Positions 8,280 to 15,814 of a DNA stretch of 32,819 nt are shown here, piece by piece (within the stretch, counting starts at the first letter, position 1; every line of letters begins with the position of its first letter). Both the position numbers and the translations under genes were made by a program. This DNA is from Pelotomaculum sp. DTU098 (GTDB taxonomy: Bacteria; Bacillota; Desulfotomaculia; Desulfotomaculales; Pelotomaculaceae). The stretch lies in the NCBI GenBank assembly GCA_001512635.1, contig LFSA01000012.1, positions 1 through 32,819 on the forward strand, read 5' to 3'. A model generated the notes under the pieces. That model saw nothing but the letters and a program-made list of their open reading frames with translations, made no database searches and had not been told where the DNA came from.

Positions 8280-9197
8280 GTGAAGGGCTTCGCCGTGGGG
8301 GATATTGTTGGGAGGAAGTCCTATAATCTTGATATCTACTTTAAGATCACGTCGCTTGAAAAAGGCCCGGATGGCCGGACTATAGCTAGATTAAAGGGCC
8401 TTCACATGAGGTTATGCGCCACTGCTCCCGTCGATGACCTGGTCAAGATTGATCCTGCGGATCTGGTCAATTATCTGCGGGAACAGGCCAGGGAGAACAG
8501 TGAACACCTGAGGCGCATTTTCACCAGACGGGAAAAAGTCCGGCAGTTCGCATTGGAAAGGGGCGCCAGGAAAGAGGACAAGGAGAAGAAGCCCGGCAAT
8601 TTCGGAGCCGGTTCCAACGCCAACGGAATATACGGCTTTGATGTGCCCGGCAGCGTTTTGCACATAGACGGGGACAGTGATTACCTGGAACTATGCCTGA
8701 CAACTTATAAGCGCCTGAGCATTCCGGCGCACGGCTACAGTATTGAGGAGAAGAAGCAGCCTGAGGTGGTGGAGGAGCTGCTTCATAAGCATACCCCAGA
8801 TTTGCTGGTCCTGACCGGGCACGACGGTTTTATCAAAGGAAAAGAAGACTATACGGATATTGAAAACTACTATTCTTCAAAGTATTTTGTTGAAGCTGTA
8901 AAGGCCGCCCGCAGGTATGAAAAAAGCATGGATGATCTGGTCATCTTTGCCGGCGCCTGTCAGTCCCACTACGAGGCGATCCTGGCCGCCGGGGCGAACT
9001 TTGCCAGTTCTCCCCAGAGGGTGATGATCCACGCCTATGATCCCGTCTTCGTGGTGGAGAAGATTGCCTATACCTCTATTTTCGACCCCGTTTCCATCCG
9101 GGAGGTTATCTCTGATACCATTACCGGCTTTAGCGGTATTGGCGGGGTGGAGACCCGGGGAAAATTCCGCCTGGGTTTACCAACATCGCCATATTAG
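8280..9197 (+). CDS. yabG: sporulation-specific coat protease YabG
   Basis: YabG is a cysteine protease of the mother cell that trims coat proteins and, in Clostridioides, processes the SleC/CspBA germination factors. The start GKFAVGDIVGRKSYNLDI-like segment (residues 2-19) is typical: VGRKSYN is the family hallmark. The central region has VLHIDGDSDYL, LLVLTGHDGF and a conserved FAGACQSHYEAI with the candidate catalytic cysteine. GIGGVETRGKFRLGLP ends the protein. Length is 305 residues, close to the Bacillus protein. The GTG start lies nine bases after AAGGGG. It has its own terminator. Position between rsmA and ispE fits the conserved Firmicutes order. Confidence 0.95.
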   Translation: MKGFAVGDIVGRKSYNLDIYFKITSLEKGPDGRTIARLKGLHMRLCATAPVDDLVKIDPADLVNYLREQARENSEHLRRIFTRREKVRQFALERGARKEDKEKKPGNFGAGSNANGIYGFDVPGSVLHIDGDSDYLELCLTTYKRLSIPAHGYSIEEKKQPEVVEELLHKHTPDLLVLTGHDGFIKGKEDYTDIENYYSSKYFVEAVKAARRYEKSMDDLVIFAGACQSHYEAILAAGANFASSPQRVMIHAYDPVFVVEKIAYTSIFDPVSIREVISDTITGFSGIGGVETRGKFRLGLPTSPY

Positions 9198-9220
9198 GTC
9201 TTCGTACCCCTTTCTTAGGG

Positions 9221-9247
9221 TCCTGCATAAGATGTTGTAGGATTTTT
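9221..9247 (+). terminator. rho-independent terminator after yabG
   Basis: TCCTGCA (9221-9227) pairs with TGTAGGA (9236-9242), with one G-T pair, and runs into TTTTT. It lies between yabG and the next ribosome binding site, so the next gene would be expressed by read-through or its own promoter. Confidence 0.75.
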
Positions 9248-9266
9248 AAGGAGGGGTGTTACCTGT

Positions 9267-10271
9267 ATGGATCGTTATTTCAGCGCCCTGAAAAAAACCC
9301 GGGGTAAGCTTTTGGCCCTCCAAAACGTGGTAGGTGTCGGTGTGGGCTATAAAACTGCGGGGGAAGAAGACACCGGGGAACCGAGTTTTATTATTTATGT
9401 GCAAAAAAAGTTGCCTCCCAGAGAGCTGTCCAGGAGCCAGGTGGTTCCCAGAAAAATTGACGGGCTCAACACGGACGTGGTGGAAAGCGGCGTGTTCCGC
9501 ATGCTCAACGCACGGACGTCAAGGGGAAGGCCCTGCCAGCCGGGGATGAGCATTGGCCACTATAAATCCACGGCGGGCACCCTGGGGGCAGTTGTCAAGG
9601 ACAGGAAAACCGGGGAATTGATGGTCCTTTCCAACAATCATGTGCTGGCCAACGGTTCCAGCATTCAGGAGGTCAGAGCCAGGCCCGGAGATCCCGTACT
9701 GCAGCCGGGGCCTTACGACGGCGGCACCATCAATGACCGGATCGGCGTTTTGCACCGTTATGTGCCCCTGGTTAAAACTGTCTCCAGGGCCGACTGTCCG
9801 GTGGCTGCCGCCGTAGCCCGGGGAGGTACGCGCCTGCTCAACCTGCTCGTGGCCGATTATGAACTCAGGTTCTATAAACACTTTAAAAACGAAAATACTG
9901 TAGACTGTGCCCTGGCCAAACTTGACTCGCCGGATCTGGTTCAGGCTACCATACTGGAAGTGGGAGAAATTACAGGAACAGCTGAGATCAGGCCAGGTCA
10001 AATGGTGCAAAAAAGCGGCCGGACCACCGGACTCACCAGCGGCATAGTTAAATCAGTGGGGACCACCCTGCAGGTGGAAATGAAAAATGATGAAAAAGTG
10101 TGGTTTTCCGATCAGGTGGTCGCAGAGATGGTTTCCCAGCCCGGTGACAGCGGCGCCTTAGTCCTGAATCTGGAGAGGAAGGCAGTGGGCCTTTTATTTG
10201 CGGGTTCAGATAAATTAACAGTGTTTAACCGGATTGGACCGGTTCTGGAGCGCCTGGAAGTGGAATTATAA
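9267..10271 (+). CDS. trypsin-like serine protease with GVGVGYK N-terminal module
   Basis: A 334-residue protein with a chymotrypsin-like catalytic triad that can be read off: H125 in SNNHVLANG, D213 in TVDCALAKLD and S295 in QPGDSGALV. No signal peptide or membrane segment is visible, so it probably acts inside a cell. Residues 1-75 hold a separate module with VVGVGVGYK and FIIYVQKK, a strand pattern found before this protease type in bacterial proteins and recalling the N-terminal part of the plant protease Nal1. AAGGAGGGG stands ten bases before the ATG. It follows yabG directly, which suggests, but does not show, a sporulation role. Substrate unknown. Confidence 0.8.
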   Translation: MDRYFSALKKTRGKLLALQNVVGVGVGYKTAGEEDTGEPSFIIYVQKKLPPRELSRSQVVPRKIDGLNTDVVESGVFRMLNARTSRGRPCQPGMSIGHYKSTAGTLGAVVKDRKTGELMVLSNNHVLANGSSIQEVRARPGDPVLQPGPYDGGTINDRIGVLHRYVPLVKTVSRADCPVAAAVARGGTRLLNLLVADYELRFYKHFKNENTVDCALAKLDSPDLVQATILEVGEITGTAEIRPGQMVQKSGRTTGLTSGIVKSVGTTLQVEMKNDEKVWFSDQVVAEMVSQPGDSGALVLNLERKAVGLLFAGSDKLTVFNRIGPVLERLEVEL

Positions 10272-10369
10272 ATAACTGAGGTCCGCTGTCTTCGGGTAAT
10301 TTTGCGCCACAAGCCGCCTCACCAACTGGCTGTTCTGGCCATATATTAATAAACGAGGAGGCTTACCGC

Positions 10370-10786
10370 ATGGCATACCCTTCATTTTTCTCAAGGGAAA
10401 TTGCCTTGACCTTTTTGGGGGATAGTATCCCCGCCATTGGTCCCAAATTCACTGACCGGGAAGAAGCGGTGCTGGCTGCCCGTCGTTACTTGCAGGGAAT
10501 TAACCAAATGGCGGGCGGGCCCCGGAATAATAGTCTTAGAATTGCTATCCAAAGGCAGGCGGACGGGCGGTATTCCCTTGTCATGGAGGGTTCCCGCCAG
10601 TTAATCGGGAAATTGCAGGATTTAGATGAACTTTTTATGAAAAGATTCCTTAAGGGTTTTAAAAAAAGGCTCTTTATTTTAACGTGTTTTGTCGAAGGGG
10701 TGGATGGACTGGAATGCCTCGTCCTTACCGAAGGTTTGGGGGCTGTATTTTACGCGCCCTGTGCGGTCAAAAGCTGGCGGCCATAA
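10370..10786 (+). CDS. hypothetical protein, 138 aa
   Basis: I do not recognise this protein. It is soluble, mixed alpha/beta, and shows a helix-like start (EEAVLAARRYLQGINQM), a strand pair (SLRIAIQRQADGRYSLVMEG) and a basic patch MKRFLKGFKKRLF at about residues 90-102. It ends CAVKSWRP and has three cysteines. The ATG is well supported by GAGGAGG eight bases upstream. It lies 98 bases after the serine protease and 69 bases before the GX3 protein, on the same strand without a clear terminator, so the three could form one transcript. Confidence 0.65.
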   Translation: MAYPSFFSREIALTFLGDSIPAIGPKFTDREEAVLAARRYLQGINQMAGGPRNNSLRIAIQRQADGRYSLVMEGSRQLIGKLQDLDELFMKRFLKGFKKRLFILTCFVEGVDGLECLVLTEGLGAVFYAPCAVKSWRP

Positions 10787-10855
10787 AGGTGTCCGGTGCC
10801 TTCCACGGAGAATACCCCTCTTTAAGAGGCATGGGGATCGGAAAGGGCGGTGACC

Positions 10856-11254
10856 ATGGGCAATAATACTTGTGACTTTGAAAAGGGTTGTGCCTGTGGT
10901 TCGCAGCGGGGGCTTCGGGCAGGTAAGAGAAGTTTGACGGAAGAAGCCTACCAGGCCGGTAAGTGCCTGGGCTACAACCTGGGCTACAACCTGGGTTTTG
11001 AGTCAGGCTACGAGAAGGGTTACATCGAGGGCAGCAACCTGGGTTATAACAACGGCTTTGTGGCTGCTCTGAGAAATGAAGAGAGCGGGGAGGCTTCGCC
11101 TCGGCCAGAGGTCCCGGAGATACAGGCTCTCCAAAAACTGATTGCCGAAGGTAAGGTCAAGGTTTTGCTGGCGGGTTGTGGCGCCAGGGACGCGAAGTTC
11201 CTGTTTCAACTCCTGAACATTGAGGCTGTTCCATTGAGCCGGCTCCATGATTAG
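10856..11254 (+). CDS. small protein with GX3 (Gly-aromatic) repeat
   Basis: A 132-residue protein of unknown function. From about residue 35 to 68 glycine recurs every fourth position about nine times, usually followed by Tyr or Phe (GYNL, GYNL, GFES, GYEK, GYIE, GSNL, GYNN, GF). Such GX3 runs occur in Yae1-type proteins and in the N-terminal helix of FliH/YscL, where glycine faces pack helices together. Before it are two CxC-like cysteine sites (CDFEKGCACG). The C-terminal third reads IQALQKLIAEGKVKVLLAGCGARDAKFLFQLL as helix-strand-helix (positions 93-124). ATG 10856 is preferred to GTG 10850, which touches the GAAAGGGCGG site. Two 12-bp DNA repeats encode the first repeats. Confidence 0.7.
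   Translation: MGNNTCDFEKGCACGSQRGLRAGKRSLTEEAYQAGKCLGYNLGYNLGFESGYEKGYIEGSNLGYNNGFVAALRNEESGEASPRPEVPEIQALQKLIAEGKVKVLLAGCGARDAKFLFQLLNIEAVPLSRLHD
10967..10990 (+). repeat. tandem 12-bp repeat inside the GX3 gene
   Basis: CTGGGCTACAAC occurs twice in tandem (10967-10978 and 10979-10990), and a near copy CTGGGTTATAAC lies at 11039-11050. Exact DNA identity suggests the protein repeat grows or shrinks by 4-residue units. Confidence 0.85.
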
Positions 11255-11695
11255 TTTTGACTAATATTAACAGTTGTTCCTAATTAAGAGGATACATGAA
11301 AAATTTTAGGACCTCACATAAATCTGTTAATTATACTGTTGACAGGCTTTTATAACAGCCTTTGCCAAATTGCCGTGCGATCATTATAGTAGGCTTGTAC
11401 AAGCTTCCCTTGTGCAGGCCTTTTTTACCTTGTCCGAAAAATGCTTCCAAATGCCGGAGCGCCGGTTCTTCCCGGTGTTTTACAAGGCCTTTCCAGTAAC
11501 GGGGCTAAAAGTGCTGAAAAGACAGCGGAAATTTTGGACAAGCCGGCCGGGAACCACAGGAAATTAGCCGGGCACGGAGAAACCGTTTAAAGGGACGAAT
11601 CCCCTTTTGGCTGTTCCAAAGCCCAAAAACGGCCGCGGTTGTCCTTTGCAGAACCCGCCGGCAAACTCCAGGAGGCACAACAGAAAGGGGAAATA
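11255..11695. other. 440-bp intergenic region before the CAP protein
   Basis: No supported gene. It holds the strong terminator at 11391-11426 and, after it, about 260 bases rich in short inverted repeats (for example GCCGG/CCGGC groups near 11453-11475 and 11542-11565, and AAAGGG-ACGAA-TCCCCTTT at 11587-11607). This may be a structured leader of the CAP gene. I tested it by eye against the c-di-AMP, c-di-GMP and cobalamin riboswitch patterns without a match. Confidence 0.45.
11391..11426 (+). terminator. strong rho-independent terminator
   Basis: GGCTTGTACAAG (11392-11403) and CTTGTGCAGGCC (11409-11420) form a 12-bp stem with two G-T pairs and a five-base loop, followed by six T. It ends the transcript of the protease/GX3 group, 137 bases after the GX3 stop. 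Confidence 0.9.
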
Positions 11696-12712
11696 ATGAT
11701 GAGGATCCGTTCAAGTAAATTGTATATCATTCTCTTTTTAGTTGCCATATTCCTCACAGCTTCAACCGGGGCAGCCTTCCCTGCCGGGGCGGAAGCGGCA
11801 GGTGTTCCTCTGACCGCAAAGGAGCAGCAAATGGCAAATCTGATCAACCAGGCCAGGAGCGAGGCAGGCCTGTCTCCTCTGGTTATAGATCCCACGCTCT
11901 CCGGCCTGGCGCGGATTAAGGCCCAGGACATGGCTTCCTACGGATATTTGAGTCACCAGTCTCCCACCTACGGTTCGCTAGCTGATATGTTAAAGGCAGC
12001 CGGTGTTTCCTACAATTCAGCTGCGGAGAACCTGGCCAAAGCCCCCTCGGTAGCTACGGCCTTTAACGCTTTACTTGGCTCCAGAACGCACCGGGCCAAT
12101 ATGCTCGACGATGATTGTGACCGTGTGGGCGTAGGGGTCATTAGTAAAGGAAATTCAGCAATAGTTGTGCAAATCTTTATAGATAGTGAAGCCGGTTCCC
12201 CGGAACCGAAACCACAGCCCAAACCGGAACCGAAACCACAGCCCAAACCGGAACCGCAACCTCAGCCCCAGCCACAGCCGCAACCCAAGCCGGAACCGCA
12301 GCCACAGCCTGAGCCGGAACTTCCCTCCGGGATCAACGCCGATGAGCAGAAAATGCTGGATCTGGTCAATCAGGAGCGGGCCAAAGCGGGTTTACAAGCC
12401 CTGCAGATGGACCCAAACCTGGTCAAACTGGCCAGGATGAAAGCCCAGGATATGATCGACAAGGGGTATTTCAGCCATAACTCGCCCACTTACGGTTCCC
12501 CCTTCGATATGATGAGAACATACGGGATCAGGTACAGCTACGCCGGTGAAAACCTGGCCGGGGCGCCCAGCGTGACCAGCGCCCATACAAATCTGATGAA
12601 CTCAGCGGGCCACCGGGCCAACATCCTCAACAGGAATTATACTAAAGTGGGGATCGGTGTGGTCAACGGCGGACCCTACGGTAAAATGTTTGTTCAATTG
12701 TTTATCGGTTAG
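11696..12712 (+). CDS. secreted tandem CAP-domain protein, YkwD-like
   Basis: A 338-residue exported protein with two CAP (SCP/PR1-like) domains. Residues 1-34 form a signal peptide: basic MMRIRSSK, then a hydrophobic core, then AEAA. The first CAP domain is about 38-162, with LINQARSEAGL and RTHRANMLD; the second about 210-338, with LVNQERAKAGL, FSHNSP, AGENLAG and AGHRANIL. They are joined by a linker of about 42 residues made almost only of Pro, Glu, Gln and Lys (PEPKPQPK-like). The start is the first of two ATG codons after AAAGGGG; an in-frame frame start at 11639 has no site. CAP proteins of spore-formers are cell-wall or spore associated; the biochemical activity is not known. Confidence 0.9.
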   Translation: MMRIRSSKLYIILFLVAIFLTASTGAAFPAGAEAAGVPLTAKEQQMANLINQARSEAGLSPLVIDPTLSGLARIKAQDMASYGYLSHQSPTYGSLADMLKAAGVSYNSAAENLAKAPSVATAFNALLGSRTHRANMLDDDCDRVGVGVISKGNSAIVVQIFIDSEAGSPEPKPQPKPEPKPQPKPEPQPQPQPQPQPKPEPQPQPEPELPSGINADEQKMLDLVNQERAKAGLQALQMDPNLVKLARMKAQDMIDKGYFSHNSPTYGSPFDMMRTYGIRYSYAGENLAGAPSVTSAHTNLMNSAGHRANILNRNYTKVGIGVVNGGPYGKMFVQLFIG

Positions 12713-12740
12713 CTAATTGGCAAAACAGCTGTTTTTCAAA

Positions 12741-12789
12741 GAAGCGGCAGCGTGTTAATTCAGGCAAGGTAAAAAAGGCCGCTTCCCTT
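12741..12789 (+). terminator. long-loop hairpin, possible terminator of CAP gene
   Basis: GAAGCGGC (12741-12748) pairs with GCCGCTTC (12778-12785), loop 29 bases, then CCTTTT. It is weaker than the next hairpin but is the first after the CAP stop codon. Confidence 0.4.
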
Positions 12790-12821
12790 TTACAAAAATA
12801 TTCATAGTTAGAAACATAAGG

Positions 12822-12845
12822 AAGAGGACTTAGGTCCTCTTTTTT
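12822..12845 (+). terminator. rho-independent terminator
   Basis: AAGAGGAC and GTCCTCTT form a perfect 8-bp stem with loop TTAG, followed by TTTT. It isolates sipL from upstream transcription. Confidence 0.92.
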
Positions 12846-12876
12846 GCGTATTATTCCTTTTCGCTAGCTTTTTTGC

Positions 12877-12903
12877 ACATTTCCATGTCACCCTCATATA
12901 TTA
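12877..12903 (+). promoter_or_regulatory. sigma-E/sigma-K-like promoter of sipL
   Basis: AC at 12877-12878, then 16 bases, then CATATATTA at 12895-12903, which fits CATAnnnTA. Transcription would begin near 12911, just upstream of the AAGGAGG at 12921. The terminator at 12822-12845 lies directly before it. sipL is a mother-cell gene in Clostridioides, so the assignment is consistent with known biology. Confidence 0.6.
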
Positions 12904-12934
12904 GTATAGAAATGTTTTGAAAGGAGGAGTATGT

Positions 12935-14485
12935 ATGGCTGGAACCCAACGGCTTAAGGTCTATGCGGTCCAGGGTGAAAATGGAGCCCAAGCCGTGGTC
13001 AGGGGAAAAATTGAAGTTCCTCATGCCAAGCCTGATGTAGACAAAATTCTCTCTAAAGATGCCACAGCCAATGTCAGGAAAGTAAGTATCGTCCCCAATA
13101 AGGTCATTGTAGAAGGAACCCTTAATTTACAGGTTATGTATATTGCCTTTAAGCCGGACCAGTCTGTTCACTCCATGCACGGTGATGTCAGGTTCACCAC
13201 TTTTGTAGATGTGCCGGGCGCTGAGCCGGACATGGATTATTACGTCGATATTACCGTCGAGGATGTGAGCCTGACACCCAGCAGAACTGACGCCCGTAAA
13301 TTCGATGTTGCGGCTGTGCTCAGTGTGTTTGCCAAGATTACGGAAGTCGATGAAATGGAAGTTCTGACTGAAGTCCCCGAAGGCAACGAAGCTCTGGAAA
13401 CCGAGGACATCACGGTGGAACACCTGGTTGGCGAAAAAGCGACGAAGCAGATCATCGTCAGCGAAGAGTTTGACGTGCCCAAGGAAAAGCCGGATCCTAA
13501 AAAAATCCTGGATACTAAAGCGGAAGTTGTTATTACCGATAAAAGGCTTGTCGCCAACAAGGTGATCATTGACGGGGAGGTAAGGCTCCAGGTTCTCTAT
13601 GTAGCCCTTAAGCCTGAGCAAAGTGTACATGACTTGCATCATACCATCCGCTTCAACGATTTTGTGGAGGTACCCAATGCCATGCCCGGGATGAACGTTC
13701 AGGTGCGGGCAGTTGTGGAAAGCGCTGAAGTAAACCCGGTGATCGACCCTGCCCTGGTCGCGGATGTTATCCTCAAGCTGACCGCTTTTGTAACGGAGAC
13801 CAGAACGCTTTTCGACGTGCCCACCCAGCTGGAGGATGAGACCGCTTATTCCAGGAGATTGCTCAAGGTGGACCGGGAAATCGGGACCGGTGAATCCCAG
13901 GTTGTTCTGCGGGAAACCACTGAAATCCCGCCGCCGAAACCGGACATTATTAAAGTGCTTGATGCCTGGGTCGATAAGATTGATGTGACCGATAAGCGAA
14001 TTCTGGATGGAAAAGTGCTTATCCGGGGCACGGCCCATGTGGAAATTGTTTACGTCAGCGATAAGCCCAGCCAGGCCGTCCACGCTCTCCATAAGGCCCT
14101 GAATTTCCGCACCATTGTGGAGATACCGGGCGCTATGCCGGACATGGAGGTCAAGGTCAAGGTGGATGCGGAATATGTAAACGTGGAGCAGGTGGGTATC
14201 GATGTGCATATAGAGGCAGTGCTGAGGGTCAGGGCAACAGTTACGGAAATGGCCCAGACCACGGTTTATGTGCCTGAATTTGAGCCCACCGAGGAGCCGG
14301 AGCCTACCGCCACGCCCTGCCCGCCCACTCCCTATACGGTAAGACCCGGCGACACGTTGAGCAAAATTGCCGCCCGGACGGGGACCACGGTACAGATGAT
14401 TCTGGAGCTCAACCCTCAAATAACCGACCCGGATGTAATCGAAGTGGGTCAGGTGATCATGATTCCCTGCCCGGCTATGGGTTAA
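12935..14485 (+). CDS. sipL: SipL-like spore coat assembly protein: three SPOCS (DUF3794) domains and LysM
   Basis: SipL binds SpoIVA through its LysM domain and anchors the basal layer of the coat around the forespore in Clostridia; it takes the role of SpoVID in Bacillus. The 516-residue protein has three similar blocks of about 140 residues (roughly 10-150, 165-300, 315-455). Each has the pattern VPxxKPDxxKIL, then a strand VIVEGTL/VIIDGEV/VLIRGTA, and then VHxxHxxxxF. A Glu/Pro linker (EPTEEPEPTATPCPP) follows, and one LysM domain from about 467 to 512 (TVRPGDTLSKIAARTG). ATG 12935 is seven bases after AAGGAGG. It is behind a sigma-E/K-like promoter. No signal peptide, in line with a mother-cell location. 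Confidence 0.92.
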   Translation: MAGTQRLKVYAVQGENGAQAVVRGKIEVPHAKPDVDKILSKDATANVRKVSIVPNKVIVEGTLNLQVMYIAFKPDQSVHSMHGDVRFTTFVDVPGAEPDMDYYVDITVEDVSLTPSRTDARKFDVAAVLSVFAKITEVDEMEVLTEVPEGNEALETEDITVEHLVGEKATKQIIVSEEFDVPKEKPDPKKILDTKAEVVITDKRLVANKVIIDGEVRLQVLYVALKPEQSVHDLHHTIRFNDFVEVPNAMPGMNVQVRAVVESAEVNPVIDPALVADVILKLTAFVTETRTLFDVPTQLEDETAYSRRLLKVDREIGTGESQVVLRETTEIPPPKPDIIKVLDAWVDKIDVTDKRILDGKVLIRGTAHVEIVYVSDKPSQAVHALHKALNFRTIVEIPGAMPDMEVKVKVDAEYVNVEQVGIDVHIEAVLRVRATVTEMAQTTVYVPEFEPTEEPEPTATPCPPTPYTVRPGDTLSKIAARTGTTVQMILELNPQITDPDVIEVGQVIMIPCPAMG

Positions 14486-14599
14486 TGGAAAACCGGAAGG
14501 TCCGCCGGGTTAAAAAGATAGGAAGAACGGGGTTTTGTTTCCCTCGAGTTTTAGCCGGGCGCTTTTTATAAATTAATTATTTAAGGAGGTATAAACAGG

Positions 14600-15670
14600 A
14601 TGTCGGTGCCACAGCAGTTTTTTTTAACTGAACAACAATTTGTCAAGTGCATTGAGATCAAAGTTCCGGTGGTAATTGAATCGGCCGAAGTGCAGATCGT
14701 TGTTGACAATCACGTGACCCTGCCCGAACTGGCCGTCAAGATCGACAAAATCGTAGCCTCTGTCCGCGACCTCAAGGGCAATCTAGTTTTCGTCGACGAG
14801 ACTCAATCCGGGGATGTCGTTCTGGTGCCTGGATTCGGCCACGGCCACAAGAAAGATGTAAAGGTTAGGAAGATCATCATCAGCGGTACCCTGCACAAGC
14901 AGATCTTCTATGTCAATAAGAATAATGAAGTCAGGCATACCTCTGAGGACATTCCCTTTACCAAGATGGTTGACCTGAGCAAACCCAGAGAAGTAGACAA
15001 CAGGAGCGATGTTTTCGTCCAGTTCCACAGCATTGATGTTGACGTCAACTGGGAGCTGGTCCGGGCCAGCAGGCTCCACCAGACAGCCGTGATCGTCCTG
15101 ACTGCCAAGGTAGCGGAAGACCGTCAGATCTTTGTCCAGACCTGCCCCAGGCCCAAAGAATGCCCGGAGGGCAACCTGGTCCGGGACGGCGGCCTGGAGG
15201 TTTGGGCCGACAGCGCCCACCCGGTGTTCTGGGGCGCCAGCAACGTTACCCAGACCACCATTACCCACGGTGGTTCCTTTGCCGCGGAACTTGGGCGCCT
15301 CAATCCCCAGTTGCCTGGTTCGCTGTTCCAGATGATCTCCAGGGGTATTGTCCCGGGTCGCCAGTACCGTCTCACCTTCTTTGTCCGGGAAGATGTGCAT
15401 GGTGCCGGGCATAGCGCCTTTACCCTGCAAGCTGAAGTGCTGTTCTTTGATGAAAACGGTGTCCAGATCGGTATCGGTTCGCAGACCTTGTCCAGCACAT
15501 CAATACCGGAAACGGCCTATTCCCAGGTTCAGATTACTACGCCCATCACCAGGGACATTGTTGAATCGGCTATGGTCCGCTTCTCCTTCATGCCTTCGCA
15601 AGGCAATACCAATACCGTGAAAATAGACGATGTGGTTCTGGAATGCGTTCCGCTGGCAACCAATTTTTAA
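14600..15670 (+). CDS. SPOCS domain fused to a beta-sandwich-like domain
   Basis: A 356-residue protein with a probable SPOCS/DUF3794 domain at about 1-180: CIEIKVPVVIE, VRKIIISGTLHKQIFYV and VRHTSEDIPFTKMVD are the equivalents of blocks in the neighbouring sipL. From about 188 on it changes to NLVRDGGLEVW, FWGASNVTQ, HGGSFAAELG, YRLTFFVRED and VKIDDVVLE, a strand pattern like the galactose-binding or carbohydrate-binding beta-sandwich folds. The ATG stands ten bases after AAGGAGGT. No clear terminator separates it from sipL, so both may share the sporulation promoter. I infer a coat or exosporium protein that displays a binding domain; ligand unknown. Confidence 0.8.
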   Translation: MSVPQQFFLTEQQFVKCIEIKVPVVIESAEVQIVVDNHVTLPELAVKIDKIVASVRDLKGNLVFVDETQSGDVVLVPGFGHGHKKDVKVRKIIISGTLHKQIFYVNKNNEVRHTSEDIPFTKMVDLSKPREVDNRSDVFVQFHSIDVDVNWELVRASRLHQTAVIVLTAKVAEDRQIFVQTCPRPKECPEGNLVRDGGLEVWADSAHPVFWGASNVTQTTITHGGSFAAELGRLNPQLPGSLFQMISRGIVPGRQYRLTFFVREDVHGAGHSAFTLQAEVLFFDENGVQIGIGSQTLSSTSIPETAYSQVQITTPITRDIVESAMVRFSFMPSQGNTNTVKIDDVVLECVPLATNF

Positions 15671-15718
15671 AGGTGCAGCGCATGTTCTAATAGGGACGTT
15701 TTTTACCAGGTGAAAATA

Positions 15719-15744
15719 AGCTGTTGTATAACAGCTTTTTTTTT
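15719..15744 (+). terminator. rho-independent terminator
   Basis: AGCTGTT and AACAGCT form a perfect stem with loop GTAT, followed by nine T. It closes the sipL-SPOCS transcript. Confidence 0.95.
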
Positions 15745-15814
15745 GCAGTGCAAAATTGATTGAACTGACAGCTGAATATATTAGTGTAAGAAGAGGCGAA
15801 AGGGGGATGCAGCT

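Noticed and set aside
11339-11390. Promoter with TTGACA at 11339 or TTGCCA-N17-TATAGT at 11362
   Set aside because: The TTGACA lacks a -10 box at the right distance, and the second would start inside the terminator stem.
11427-11695. c-di-AMP (ydaO) or c-di-GMP riboswitch
   Set aside because: Some fragments (CCGGGAACC, GGGACGAATCC) recall ydaO boxes, but the GTCAGCTAACC part and the order of boxes are missing, and no GEMM core is present.
12186-12440. Basic, Asn/Arg/Ser-rich ORF over the CAP linker
   Set aside because: A frame-shifted reading of the repeat linker of the CAP protein.
13127-14419. 430-codon minus-strand ORF within sipL
   Set aside because: Lies fully antisense to sipL; composition is a mirror of the sipL codons.
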